Notes: generated by a model from the sequence alone, not told the origin. A DNA stretch of 9,851 nucleotides from an uncultured Actinoplanes sp. (GCA_934667465.1 CAKUMG010000136.1:1-9851); one strand, 5' to 3'; positions 1-6,845 are shown, counted from the stretch's first letter. Translations and numbers: made by a program.

Positions 1-1250
1 GCGGTGCCCATGACGGTGAGGCCGGCGTTGACGCCGAGCCAGCGCAGCGGCTCGGGCTCCCAGGGCGGGGAGCGGTGGCCGGCCCAGGGCAGGCGGGTCA
101 GGTCGGTGCGCTCGCCGCGGATCAGGTCGGCGAGGGTGCGGCCGGCCAGGTTGCTGGTGCCGACGCCGTCTCCGACGTAACCACCGGCCCAGGCGACACC
201 GCGATCCAGGCCGACCGAGGCGTGCCAGTCGCGGGCCACGCCGAGCGGGCCGCCCCAGCTGCCCTCGATCGCGGGCTCGATGCCGAACATCTCGGTGAGG
301 GTGGCGCGCAGCTTGGCGAACACCGCCGGGTCACGGTCGTAGCCGGGGTGCACCCGCGAGCCGTAGTGGTAGGGCGCGCCGCGGCCACCGAACGCCAGCC
401 GGTCGTCGGCGGTGCGCTGCCCGTACACGATCAGGTGTCTCTCGTCGGTGAAGGTCTCGCGCCGCGCCAGCCCGATCCGCTCCCACACCTCGGCACCGAG
501 CGGCTCGGTGACGATCATCAGCGAGTAGACCGGGGCGAGGACGCGCCGGTGGCCGCGCAGCCCGGCGGTGTAGCCCTCGAGCGCACGGACCACGACGCGG
601 GCCCGGACCGTGCCGCGGTCGGTCTGCACGCTGTCGCGGCCCAGGCGCAGGACGCGGGTGCCCTCGTGGATCACGACGCCGCGGCGTTCGGCCGCCTCGG
701 CCAGGCCGCGGACCAGGCGGGCGGGATGCACGGCCGCGCAGTCCGGACTGTAGACGCCGCCGAGCACGCCGGTCGCCCCGCACATCCGCGCGGCCTCCGC
801 AGCATCGACGAAGCCCTCCTGCTCCTGGGCACGGCGCAGCTGGGCGGGGGTGCGGGCGAGCGTGATCGTGCCGCCCTTGGCGTAATGGCAGTCGACGCCC
901 TCGGCGGCCGCGACCCGGCCCACCTCGTCGACCGCGTCGGCCAGGTGCTTGGTCATCAGCGCCGCCCGGTCCTCGCCGTAGCGGCGGGCCAGCTTCTCTT
1001 CCGGGACCGGGAACAACCCGGACACCCAGCCGCCGTTGCGCCCCGACGCGCCGAAGCCCGCATGCTCGGCCTCGAGCACGACGATGCGCAAATGCGGGGC
1101 GAGCCCGGCCAGGTAGTAGGCGGTCCACAGGCCGGTGTAGCCGCCACCGGCGATCACCACGTCGGCGGTGGTGTCGCCGGGCAGCGGGGCGCGGCGGGCG
1201 AGCGGGCCGAGGGTGCGCAGCCACCAGGAGGGGCTCAGATCTTCGTCCAT
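1..1250 (-). CDS. FAD-dependent amine/amino-acid oxidase (PuuB/DAO family), partial at left edge
   Basis: The gene starts at ATG 1250 and stays open for 416 codons to the window edge. These oxidases are usually about 460 residues, so only the C-terminal tail is missing. A Rossmann FAD site is visible: the glycine motif GGGYTG at residues 35-40 and a ribose-binding Glu at about 60 (VVLEAE). The family signature GFGASGRNGG follows at about 65-74, and a C-terminal FAD-closing motif YVGDGVGTSNLAGRT sits near residue 365. Family members (PuuB, glycine oxidase, sarcosine oxidase) oxidise an amine to an imine or aldehyde using O2. Context suggests putrescine, gamma-glutamylputrescine or another omega-amine, but the substrate cannot be read from the sequence. 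The start lies inside the end of the upstream aminotransferase gene (16 bp overlap) with only a weak GAGCGAGG ahead of it, so translational coupling is likely. Family assignment is firm; substrate is inferred. Confidence 0.88.
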   Translation of the reverse strand, partial: MDEDLSPSWWLRTLGPLARRAPLPGDTTADVVIAGGGYTGLWTAYYLAGLAPHLRIVVLEAEHAGFGASGRNGGWVSGLFPVPEEKLARRYGEDRAALMTKHLADAVDEVGRVAAAEGVDCHYAKGGTITLARTPAQLRRAQEQEGFVDAAEAARMCGATGVLGGVYSPDCAAVHPARLVRGLAEAAERRGVVIHEGTRVLRLGRDSVQTDRGTVRARVVVRALEGYTAGLRGHRRVLAPVYSLMIVTEPLGAEVWERIGLARRETFTDERHLIVYGQRTADDRLAFGGRGAPYHYGSRVHPGYDRDPAVFAKLRATLTEMFGIEPAIEGSWGGPLGVARDWHASVGLDRGVAWAGGYVGDGVGTSNLAGRTLADLIRGERTDLTRLPWAGHRSPPWEPEPLRWLGVNAGLTVMGT

Positions 1251-2605
1251 GCCTCGCTCAACACCGTACGCAGGATCTGCTCGATCTCCTGGAAGTGCGA
1301 CTCGTCGCAGATCAGCGGCGGCGCCAGCTGCACCACCGGGTCGCCGCGGTCGTCGGCCCGGCAGTACAGCCCGGCGTCGAACAGCGCCGGGGACAGGAAC
1401 CCGCGCAGCAGCCGGTCGGACTCGGCGTCGTCGAACGTCTCCTTGGTGGCCTTGTCCTTGACCAGCTCGATGCCGAAGAAGAACCCGTCGCCGCGCACGT
1501 CGCCGACGATGGGTAGGTCGCGCAGCTTGTCGAGACAGGAGCGGAACAGCGCCGTGTTGCCGCGCACGTGGCCGTTGAGGTCCTCGCGCTCGATGATGTC
1601 GAGGTTGGTCAGCGCGACCGCGGCCGCGACCGGGTGCCCGCCGAAGGTGACCCCGTGCGCGAAGGACGCATCGCCGGTCAGGAACGGCTCGACCAGGCGC
1701 TCCGCCGCGATCATCGCGCCCAGTGGCACGTACCCGCTGGTCAGGCCCTTGGCGCAGGTGATGATGTCGGGGGTGTAGCCGTAGCGCTGGGCGCCGAAGT
1801 ATTCGCCGAGCCGGCCGAACGCGCAGATGACCTCGTCGGAGACCAGCAGCACGTCGTAGCGGTCGCAGATCTCGCGGACCCGCTGGAAGTAGCCGGGCGG
1901 GGGCGGGAAGCAGCCGCCCGCGTTCTGCACCGGCTCGAGATAGACGCAGGCGACCGTGTCGGGGCCCTCGAACTCGATGGCCTCAGCGATGCGGTCGGCG
2001 GCCCAGATGCCGAACTGCTCCTCGCTCATGCTGTCGTCGGGGCGGCGGTAGTAGTTGGTGTTCGGCACCCGCACGGTGCTCGGGACCAGCGGCTCGAACT
2101 GCTGCTTGAGCAGCGGAAGCCCGGTGATCGACAGGGCGCCGAGGGTGGTGCCGTGGTAGGCGACCGCGCGCGAGATCGCCTTGGTCTTCATCGGCTTGCC
2201 GGTGAGCTTGAAGTAGTTGCGGGCCAGCTTCCACGCGGTCTCGACGGCCTCGGACCCGCCGGTGGTGAAGAAGACCCGGTTCAGGTCGCCGGGGGCGGTC
2301 GCGGCGAGGCGCTCGGCGAGCTCCACGGCGGCCGGATGCGCGTACGACCAGAGCGGGAAGTAGGCCAGCTCGGCGGCCTGCTTCGCCGCGGCCTCGGCCA
2401 GCTCGGTGCGCCCGTGCCCTGCCTGCACGACGAACAGGCCGGAGAGCCCGTCGAGGTAGCGCTTGCCCTCCTCGTCGAACAGGTACGGGCCGGAGCCGCG
2501 CACGATGACCGGCACCTTCGCGGCGTCGGGGCCGGTGTAGGCCGACAGCCGGGTGAAGTGCATCCAGAGATGGTCGCGGGCGGAGGCGGACAGGTCCTGG
2601 GTCAT
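1235..2605 (-). CDS. Class III PLP aminotransferase, putrescine/omega-amine:pyruvate type
   Basis: A complete 456-residue class III (fold type I) aminotransferase, of normal family length. Visible landmarks are the cofactor phosphate-binding GGSEA (residues 116-120), the aromatic YHG (150-152), the cofactor Asp in SDEV (Asp257), the Schiff-base lysine in CAKGLTSGYVPLGA (Lys286) and the GVTFGGHP loop (Thr320). Where GABA aminotransferases carry EPIQGEGG, this protein has EPVQNAGG (224-231). It therefore lacks the glutamate typical of GabT, which fits a substrate without GABA's carboxylate, such as putrescine or another omega-amine. A SpuC-like role (putrescine plus pyruvate to 4-aminobutanal) is the best guess from this and from the neighbours. 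I chose ATG 2605 because it overlaps the lrp stop in an ATGA junction and has GGGGAA just upstream; an in-frame ATG at 2617 is a less likely alternative. Beta-alanine or other omega-amino substrates cannot be excluded. Confidence 0.9.
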   Translation of the reverse strand: MTQDLSASARDHLWMHFTRLSAYTGPDAAKVPVIVRGSGPYLFDEEGKRYLDGLSGLFVVQAGHGRTELAEAAAKQAAELAYFPLWSYAHPAAVELAERLAATAPGDLNRVFFTTGGSEAVETAWKLARNYFKLTGKPMKTKAISRAVAYHGTTLGALSITGLPLLKQQFEPLVPSTVRVPNTNYYRRPDDSMSEEQFGIWAADRIAEAIEFEGPDTVACVYLEPVQNAGGCFPPPPGYFQRVREICDRYDVLLVSDEVICAFGRLGEYFGAQRYGYTPDIITCAKGLTSGYVPLGAMIAAERLVEPFLTGDASFAHGVTFGGHPVAAAVALTNLDIIEREDLNGHVRGNTALFRSCLDKLRDLPIVGDVRGDGFFFGIELVKDKATKETFDDAESDRLLRGFLSPALFDAGLYCRADDRGDPVVQLAPPLICDESHFQEIEQILRTVLSEAWTKI

Positions 2606-3057
2606 CTCGTTCCCCATGCGTAGGTCTGTTTCGCGAGCTTGAGGTACATGAACGTCTCGGTGGCGGACACCCCCTCGACCGCCCGGATCTTGTCGTTGAG
2701 CAGCTCGAGCAGGTGCTCGTCGTCGGTGCAGACCAGCTCCACGAGCATGTCGTAGCCGCCCGCGCAGATCACGACGTAGTCGACCTCGGGGATCGCCGCG
2801 ATCTCGTCGGCCACCCGCCGCATGTCGCCGAGGACCTTCACCCCGACCATCGCCTGCCGGGCGAACCCGAGCGTGAGCGGGTCGGTGACCGCCACGATCT
2901 GCATCAGGCCGCCGTCGAGCAGGCGTTGCACCCGCTGGCGCACGGCTGCCTCCGACAACCCGATCGTCTTGGCGAGCGTCGCGTAGGACATCCGCCCGTC
3001 GCGCTGCAGGTGCTCGATGATCTGCTTGTTGATGCTGTCCAGGGCCTGGTCGGTCAC
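2602..3057 (-). CDS. Lrp/AsnC-family transcriptional regulator
   Basis: A complete 151-residue protein of the usual Lrp/AsnC length. The N-terminal helix-turn-helix spans about residues 5-64, with the core LAKTIGLSEAAVRQRV at 28-43. A C-terminal RAM-type ligand-binding and oligomerisation domain follows (about 68-145), with the conserved GGYDML at 100-105 and the TETF strand near 133. Such proteins sense amino acids or related small molecules and often control the adjacent catabolic gene and themselves. Here the gene heads a unit with the aminotransferase and oxidase and overlaps the aminotransferase start by 4 bp, so the likely effector is an amine or amino acid of this pathway (inference). 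The start is GTG at 3057, with AGGA seven bases upstream. A candidate promoter and inverted repeat lie in the leader. Whether it activates or represses cannot be told from sequence. Confidence 0.92.
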   Translation of the reverse strand: MTDQALDSINKQIIEHLQRDGRMSYATLAKTIGLSEAAVRQRVQRLLDGGLMQIVAVTDPLTLGFARQAMVGVKVLGDMRRVADEIAAIPEVDYVVICAGGYDMLVELVCTDDEHLLELLNDKIRAVEGVSATETFMYLKLAKQTYAWGTR

Positions 3058-3064
3058 GACACGA

Positions 3065-3068
3065 TCCT
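3065..3068 (-). promoter_or_regulatory. Ribosome binding site of the lrp-like gene
   Basis: AGGA on the minus strand, seven bases before GTG 3057. It supports the GTG as the start codon. A GTG five bases further upstream is out of frame. Confidence 0.5.
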
Positions 3069-3081
3069 AGGGGCCTCCCCT
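3069..3081. repeat. Short inverted repeat AGGGG-CCT-CCCCT in the lrp leader
   Basis: A perfect 5-bp inverted repeat with a 3-base spacer lies immediately upstream of the ribosome binding site of the lrp-like gene. It could be a small operator or leader structure, or chance in GC-rich DNA. Confidence 0.25.
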
Positions 3082-3122
3082 GCGATCTACGGATTCGGGT
3101 GGCCGCGTCGTTGACTCCTACG

Positions 3123-3151
3123 TTTATCGCAGCTTCGAGCCCATCTGACAA
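3123..3151 (-). promoter_or_regulatory. Candidate sigma-70-type promoter of the lrp-aminotransferase-oxidase unit
   Basis: On the minus strand TTGTCA (3151-3146, five of six matches to TTGACA) is followed after exactly 17 bases by GATAAA (3128-3123, four of six matches to TATAAT). This would give a leader of about 55-60 bases before GTG 3057. The region is AT-rich compared with its surroundings. The promoter is predicted from spacing and matches only. Confidence 0.4.
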
Positions 3152-3169
3152 GTGTTTCCGTCGCCACTT
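3150..3169. promoter_or_regulatory. Candidate operator: inverted repeat AAGTG-N10-CACTT
   Basis: A perfect 5-bp inverted repeat with 10-base spacing touches the -35 element of the predicted lrp promoter. Its position suits autoregulation by the adjacent Lrp/AsnC protein, but the match is short and no second copy was found elsewhere in the cluster. Confidence 0.25.
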
Positions 3170-3238
3170 CGCTGCCTGCATGATTCCCCCGCCGTCGCTG
3201 AGGACATGAAGTCTCCGCCGCCGCGCCGCCGGCGGCCA

Positions 3239-3276
3239 TAGTGCTGGCGTTACCGGAGAAGGTAACGCCAGCACTA
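3239..3276 (-). terminator. Perfect 16-bp hairpin downstream of gabT, probable terminator
   Basis: TAGTGCTGGCGTTACC (3239-3254) and its exact complement (3261-3276) flank the 6-base loop GGAGAA. The hairpin begins 50 bases past the gabT stop and lies upstream of the lrp promoter, so it separates the two minus-strand units. Neither side has a T-tract. Actinobacterial terminators often lack one, so termination is the likely role; transcript stabilisation or a protein-binding site are alternatives. The rest of the 269-base gap (3058-3326) shows no gene. Confidence 0.65.
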
Positions 3277-3326
3277 CTGCGGAGCGATCCGCGCGCGAGC
3301 ACGATGGCCGCATGACAGGACGGGCA

Positions 3327-4607
3327 TCAGCGGGTAGCGGCGAGGGCCTCGGTGAGCAGGGACAGGCCGCGGGTGAGGTCCTGCTCGCCGATGACCAGGG
3401 GCGGGAGCAGGCGCAGCACATTGCCATAGGTGCCGCAGGTGAGGATGAGCAGGCCCGCCTCGTGGCAGGCGCGGGCGGCCTCGGCGGTGCGGCCGGGGTC
3501 GGGGTCGGTGGTGCCCGGGCGGACCAGTTCGAGGGCGAGCATGGCGCCGCGGCCGCGGGCCTCGGCGATGCCGGGGTCGGCGGTGGCCAGGTGCCGCAGG
3601 GCAGGCAGGGCGGTGGCCTCGATCGCGCGGGCGGCAGCGGCCAGGTCGAGGTCGCGCATGGTGCCGATGGCGGCCAGGGCGGCGGCGCAGGCGATCGGGT
3701 TGCCGCCGTAGGTGCCGCCGAGGCCGCCCGGGTGCACGGCGTCCATGAGGTCGGCGCGGCCGACGACGCCGGCGATGGGCAGGCCGCCGCCCATGCCCTT
3801 CGCGGTGGTGATCTGGTCGGGTTCGAGCTGCTCGTGCTCGCTGGCGAACCAGGAGCCCGTGCGGCAGAAGCCGGTCTGGATCTCGTCGGCGACGAGGACG
3901 GCACCGGCGTCGCGGGCCCAGGCGGCGAGCGCCGGCAGGAAGCCGGGGGCGGGCACGACGAAGCCGCCCTCGCCCTGGATCGGCTCGATCAGCAGGGCGG
4001 CGACGTTCGCGCCGCCGACCTGCTTCTCGATGGTGTCGATCGTGCGGCCGGCGGCCTCCGGGCCGGGCAGGCCGCCGTCGCGCAGGGGGTAGGACATCGG
4101 GACGCGGTAGATCTCCGGGGCGAACGGGCCGAAACGGTGCTTGTAGGGCATCGCCTTCGCGGTCAGCGCCATCGTCAGGTTGGTGCGGCCGTGATAGGCG
4201 TGGTCGAGCACCACCACGGCGGGCCGGCCGGTGGCGTGCCGGGCTATCTTGACCGCGTTCTCCACCGCCTCGGCGCCCGAGTTGACCAGGGCCGCGCGTT
4301 TGTCGAAGGCGCCCGGGGTCAGGGCGATCAGCTGTTCGCAGACGGCCACGTAGGACTCGTAGGGCGCGACCATGAAGCAGGTGTGGGTGAAGCGCGCGGC
4401 CTGCTCCCGGACCGCCGCGACCACGCGCGGGGCGCTGTTGCCCACGCTGGTCACGGCGATGCCGGAGGCGAAGTCGAGCCACTCGCGCCCGTCGAGGTCG
4501 CGCAGCGTGCCACCGGCGGCGCTGTCCACGTAGGCGGGGACCACCGAGCTCACCCCGCGCGCGACCGCCGCCAGCCGCCGCTTGTGGACCTCGTCGGAGG
4601 AGGGCAC
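3327..4607 (-). CDS. gabT: 4-aminobutyrate (GABA) aminotransferase
   Basis: A complete 426-residue class III aminotransferase that transfers the amino group of GABA to 2-oxoglutarate, giving succinate semialdehyde and glutamate. Positions known to matter in E. coli GabT are all recognisable: Ile50 in ASGIAV, Arg141 after AYHG (substrate carboxylate), Glu213 in IQGEGG, Asp241 and Gln244 in DEIQTG, Lys270 in TTAKGMGGGLP (Schiff base) and Arg399 in VLRLLPPL. The number and spacing of residues match the E. coli enzyme almost one for one. The start is GTG 4607; the in-frame TGA of the preceding aldehyde dehydrogenase six bases upstream (4613-4611) rules out anything longer. There is no clear Shine-Dalgarno sequence, so reinitiation after the dehydrogenase stop is likely. 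The neighbour makes GABA and this enzyme consumes it. Confidence 0.93.
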   Translation of the reverse strand: MPSSDEVHKRRLAAVARGVSSVVPAYVDSAAGGTLRDLDGREWLDFASGIAVTSVGNSAPRVVAAVREQAARFTHTCFMVAPYESYVAVCEQLIALTPGAFDKRAALVNSGAEAVENAVKIARHATGRPAVVVLDHAYHGRTNLTMALTAKAMPYKHRFGPFAPEIYRVPMSYPLRDGGLPGPEAAGRTIDTIEKQVGGANVAALLIEPIQGEGGFVVPAPGFLPALAAWARDAGAVLVADEIQTGFCRTGSWFASEHEQLEPDQITTAKGMGGGLPIAGVVGRADLMDAVHPGGLGGTYGGNPIACAAALAAIGTMRDLDLAAAARAIEATALPALRHLATADPGIAEARGRGAMLALELVRPGTTDPDPGRTAEAARACHEAGLLILTCGTYGNVLRLLPPLVIGEQDLTRGLSLLTEALAATR

Positions 4608-4610
4608 CGC

Positions 4611-6047
4611 TCACGCGCCCGTGTGATGCATGACGTGCTTGATGCGGGTGTAGTCCTCCAGCCCGTACACGGACAGGTCCTTGCCGTGACCGGAGTGCTT
4701 GAACCCGCCGTGCGGCATCTCCGCGACGATCGGGATGTGGCAGTTGACCCACACGCAGCCGAAGTCGAGCCGCTGGGTCATCCGCATCGCGCGGCCGTGG
4801 TCCCTGGTCCAGACGCTGGAGGCCAGGCCGTATTCGACGCCGTTGGCCCAGCGCACCGCCTCGTCCTCGTCGGTGAAGCGCTGCACGGTGATGACCGGGC
4901 CGAAGACCTCGTCCTGGATGATCTCGTCGGCCTGGCGGAGGCCGGAGACCACGGTCGGCGCGTAGAAGAAGCCGCGGTCGCCCTGCCGGGAGCCGCCGGA
5001 CTCGACGGTGGCGTGCGCGGGCAGCCGGTTGAGGAAGCCCGCGACCCGGTCGAGCTGGCGGGCGTTGTTCAGCGGGCCGTAGGCCACCTCCTCGTCGCCG
5101 GGCGCGCCGGTGCGGGTGGCCTTGGCCTGCTCGGCGAGGGCGGCCACGAAGTCGTCGTGCACCCGCGGGCCCGCGAGGACCCGGGTCGCGGCGGTGCAGT
5201 CCTGCCCGGCGTTGAAGTAGCCGGCCTCGGCGATGGCGGCGGCCGCCGCGGCCACGTCGGCGTCGTCGAAGACCACGACCGGGGCCTTGCCGCCCAGCTC
5301 CAGGTGGGTGCGCTTGAGGTCGTTGGCGGCGGCCGCCGCGACCTCCCGGCCGGCCCGGACGCTGCCGGTGATCGACACCAGCTGCGGGGTGGGGTGGGCG
5401 ACGAGGTCGCGGCCGGTGTGCCGGTCGCCGCAGACGACGTTGAGCACGCCCGGCGGCAGGAATTCGGCGGCGATCTCCGCCAGCAGCACCGACGTGACCG
5501 GCGTGGTCTCCGACGGCTTGAGCACCACCGTGTTGCCCGCCGCGATGGCCGGGGCGATCTTCCAGACCGCCATCATCAGCGGGTAGTTCCACGGCGTGAC
5601 CTGCGCGCACACCCCGACCGGCTCGCGCCGCACATAACTCTCGTAGCCGGCGAGGTACTGCCCGGCGGAGCGGCCCTCAAGGAGCCGGGCCGCGCCCGCG
5701 AAGAAGCGGAGCTGGTCGACCGAGGGCGGCAGTTCCTCGCTCGCGGTCAGGCCGAGCGGCTTGCCGGTGTTCTGCGACTCGGCGGCCACGAGCTCCGCGG
5801 ACCGGGCCTCGACGGCGTCGGCGAACCTGAGCAGGGCGCGCTGCCGGTCGGAGGGGGTCGCGTCGCGCCACGTCTCGAACGCGTCCGCGGCGGCCTTCAT
5901 GGCCCGGTCCACGTCCTGGCTGCCGGAGACCGGCGCGCTGCCGAACACCTCCCCGGTGGACGGGTCGACGAGATCGGCGTAACGCCCGTCCTCGGGCGCC
6001 ACCGCCTCTCCCCCGATGACGTTGTGCAGCACTGTCTTGGCGCTCAT
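4611..6047 (-). CDS. patD: 4-aminobutyraldehyde dehydrogenase (aldehyde dehydrogenase family)
   Basis: A complete 478-residue NAD(P)-dependent aldehyde dehydrogenase. It would oxidise 4-aminobutanal, the product of putrescine transamination or oxidation, to GABA. Visible catalytic features are Asn154 in TPWNYP, Lys177 in LKPSE (cofactor), Glu250 in LELGGK, the nucleophile Cys284 in GQDCTA and Glu380 in EVFGP. The segments [14 protein letters not shown] (277-287), [15 protein letters not shown] (443-457) and YGLEDYT (461-467) strongly resemble E. coli PatD (YdcW) from memory. The start is ATG 6047, preceded by GGGAGG four bases away. The frame is open upstream to 6125, but those ATGs have poorer ribosome sites and the added residues do not look like this family. 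It lies 3 bp from gabT, which uses its product. Family is certain; the specific substrate is a strong inference. Betaine aldehyde dehydrogenase is the main alternative. Confidence 0.88.
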   Translation of the reverse strand: MSAKTVLHNVIGGEAVAPEDGRYADLVDPSTGEVFGSAPVSGSQDVDRAMKAAADAFETWRDATPSDRQRALLRFADAVEARSAELVAAESQNTGKPLGLTASEELPPSVDQLRFFAGAARLLEGRSAGQYLAGYESYVRREPVGVCAQVTPWNYPLMMAVWKIAPAIAAGNTVVLKPSETTPVTSVLLAEIAAEFLPPGVLNVVCGDRHTGRDLVAHPTPQLVSITGSVRAGREVAAAAANDLKRTHLELGGKAPVVVFDDADVAAAAAAIAEAGYFNAGQDCTAATRVLAGPRVHDDFVAALAEQAKATRTGAPGDEEVAYGPLNNARQLDRVAGFLNRLPAHATVESGGSRQGDRGFFYAPTVVSGLRQADEIIQDEVFGPVITVQRFTDEDEAVRWANGVEYGLASSVWTRDHGRAMRMTQRLDFGCVWVNCHIPIVAEMPHGGFKHSGHGKDLSVYGLEDYTRIKHVMHHTGA

Positions 6048-6051
6048 CCGG

Positions 6052-6057
6052 CCTCCC
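6052..6057 (-). promoter_or_regulatory. Ribosome binding site deciding the patD-like start
   Basis: GGGAGG on the minus strand ends four bases before ATG 6047. It supports this start over the in-frame upstream ATGs at 6086 and near 6125. Confidence 0.65.
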
Positions 6058-6076
6058 AGGTGCGGTATCACCAGTC

Positions 6077-6091
6077 GCAGGCTCATCCTGC
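6077..6091. repeat. Inverted repeat GCAGG-CTCAT-CCTGC upstream of the patD-like gene
   Basis: A perfect 5-bp inverted repeat with a 5-base spacer sits 30 bases upstream of ATG 6047, in the short gap after tetR. It may be an operator for the patD-gabT unit. No convincing -35/-10 pair could be fixed here; TTGTCT (minus strand, about 6113-6108) is the only -35-like element. Confidence 0.25.
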
Positions 6092-6139
6092 CACCGAATC
6101 CACACCAGACAAGACCCACGACCACGCGGACCGGGGAAG

Positions 6140-6155
6140 CGCCGCCGGGGCGGCG
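6140..6155 (-). terminator. GC hairpin directly after the tetR stop
   Basis: CGCCGCC (6140-6146) and GGCGGCG (6149-6155) can pair around a very small loop, adjoining the tetR stop codon on its 3' side. There is no T-tract. It could terminate the tetR transcript before the patD-like gene, or be chance in GC-rich sequence. Confidence 0.35.
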
Positions 6156-6743
6156 TCAGGACAGCAGGGCGCGGGCCGCGTCGGCGGCCGCGTCGGCGAC
6201 GTCGGTGACGGGGCGGCCGGCCCGGCGCCAGAAGCCGTCGGTGTAGAGCGAGGTGAAACCGTGCGCGACCGCGATCATCGACTCGAGCAGGCGCAGGCTC
6301 TCCCCGATCGGGCGGCGGCCGGTGGCGGTCGTGAGGTCCAGCATGACCGTGGTCAGGGCCCGGGTGGCGGCGGTACGGTCCGGGTCGGTGACCGCATAGA
6401 GGTCGGCGGCGAAGATGACGTTCATGCCGGCACCGGTGCGGGCGACGAACGTGACGTAGGCGGCGGCCGCGGCGGCGAACCGGTCGGCCGGTCCGGGGCC
6501 CGCCGCCGCGGCGGCTGCCGTGATCGCGGTGCGCAGGTCGCGGGCGGCAGCGGCGGAGACGGCGGACAGCAGGCTCCCGCGGTCCTTGAAGTGGCGGTAC
6601 GGCGCGGCCGCGCTGACGCCGAGGCGGCGGGCCACCGCCGCGACCGAGAAGCCGTTCAGGCCCTCCGCCGCGAGCAGCTCGAAGCTGGCGCGGATCAGCG
6701 CGGCGGGCAGGTCGCCGTGATGGTACTTGCGGGGGGCGGACAC
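6156..6743 (-). CDS. TetR/AcrR-family transcriptional regulator
   Basis: A complete 195-residue protein of normal TetR length. The N-terminal DNA-binding domain carries the classic helix-turn-helix: FSVAAVARRLGVSAAAPYRHF at about 32-52, followed by KDRGSLLSAV. The C-terminal half is alanine-rich and helical, with AHGFTSLYTDGFW at 160-172, reminiscent of the WHG-type TetR effector domains. The ligand is unknown. The start is GTG 6743, with a strong AAGGAGG seven bases upstream. The gene is divergent from the LLM oxidoreductase and the shared intergenic region holds repeated and palindromic motifs, so it most likely represses that gene and itself. Control of the downstream patD-gabT unit (108 bp away, same strand) by read-through is possible but is weakened by the hairpin after its stop. 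Confidence 0.92.
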   Translation of the reverse strand: MSAPRKYHHGDLPAALIRASFELLAAEGLNGFSVAAVARRLGVSAAAPYRHFKDRGSLLSAVSAAAARDLRTAITAAAAAAGPGPADRFAAAAAAYVTFVARTGAGMNVIFAADLYAVTDPDRTAATRALTTVMLDLTTATGRRPIGESLRLLESMIAVAHGFTSLYTDGFWRRAGRPVTDVADAAADAARALLS

Positions 6744-6750
6744 GACGGAG

Positions 6751-6757
6751 CCTCCTT
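6751..6757 (-). promoter_or_regulatory. Strong ribosome binding site of tetR
   Basis: AAGGAGG on the minus strand, seven bases before GTG 6743. It is close to the full anti-16S complement and fixes the GTG start. Confidence 0.75.
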
Positions 6758-6764
6758 GCGCCGG

Positions 6765-6807
6765 TGTGAGAGGGCTCTTACATTAGCAAGTGATAGCACT
6801 CTTACAT
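6765..6807. promoter_or_regulatory. Putative TetR operator region between tetR and the LLM oxidoreductase
   Basis: Three overlapping signals lie in the AT-rich part of the divergent intergenic region. (1) CTCTTACAT occurs twice as a direct repeat, 6775-6783 and 6799-6807, with a 24-base period. (2) TGTGAGAG-GG-CTCTTACA (6765-6782) is an inverted repeat with one mismatch. (3) AGTG-ATAG-CACT (6789-6800) is a perfect short palindrome. The TAGCA pentamer also recurs at 6784 and 6794. TetR dimers bind such palindromes, and both promoters should lie here, although no strong -35/-10 pair stands out. Confidence 0.5.
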
Positions 6808-6835
6808 CGAGCGCAGCCCGCGCGGCAGCGCCATC

Positions 6836-6840
6836 GGAGG
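6836..6840 (+). promoter_or_regulatory. Ribosome binding site of the LLM oxidoreductase
   Basis: GGAGG lies five bases upstream of GTG 6846. It fixes this start even though the reading frame is open for more than 3 kb further upstream. Confidence 0.7.
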
Positions 6841-6845
6841 ACACC

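Noticed and set aside
75..1778. A 567-codon plus-strand frame opposite the oxidase and aminotransferase.
   Set aside because: It is antisense to two well-supported genes, has low-complexity composition and shows no recognisable domain.
3111..3139. TTGACT on the plus strand in the lrp upstream region as a -35 element pointing right.
   Set aside because: No -10-like hexamer occurs at the correct spacing and it would drive transcription antisense into gabT with no gene to express.
3225..3236. Perfect 12-bp palindrome GCCGCCGGCGGC in the gabT-lrp gap.
   Set aside because: It is made only of G and C in a GC-rich tract, where such palindromes arise often by chance; the adjacent 16-bp hairpin explains the structure better.
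2606..3904. In-frame extension of the aminotransferase upstream to about 3904 (889 codons).
   Set aside because: The extension runs through lrp and gabT in other frames. The family's usual length and the ATGA junction support ATG 2605.
3274..5610. A 778-codon minus-strand frame overlapping gabT and the dehydrogenase.
   Set aside because: It is extremely Arg-rich and out of frame with two genes whose catalytic motifs are intact. It is a GC-bias shadow.
6048..6125. Longer start for the aldehyde dehydrogenase at 6125 or 6086, adding 13-26 residues.
   Set aside because: The extra residues do not resemble the family N terminus and lack a good ribosome site, while ATG 6047 has GGGAGG at the right distance.
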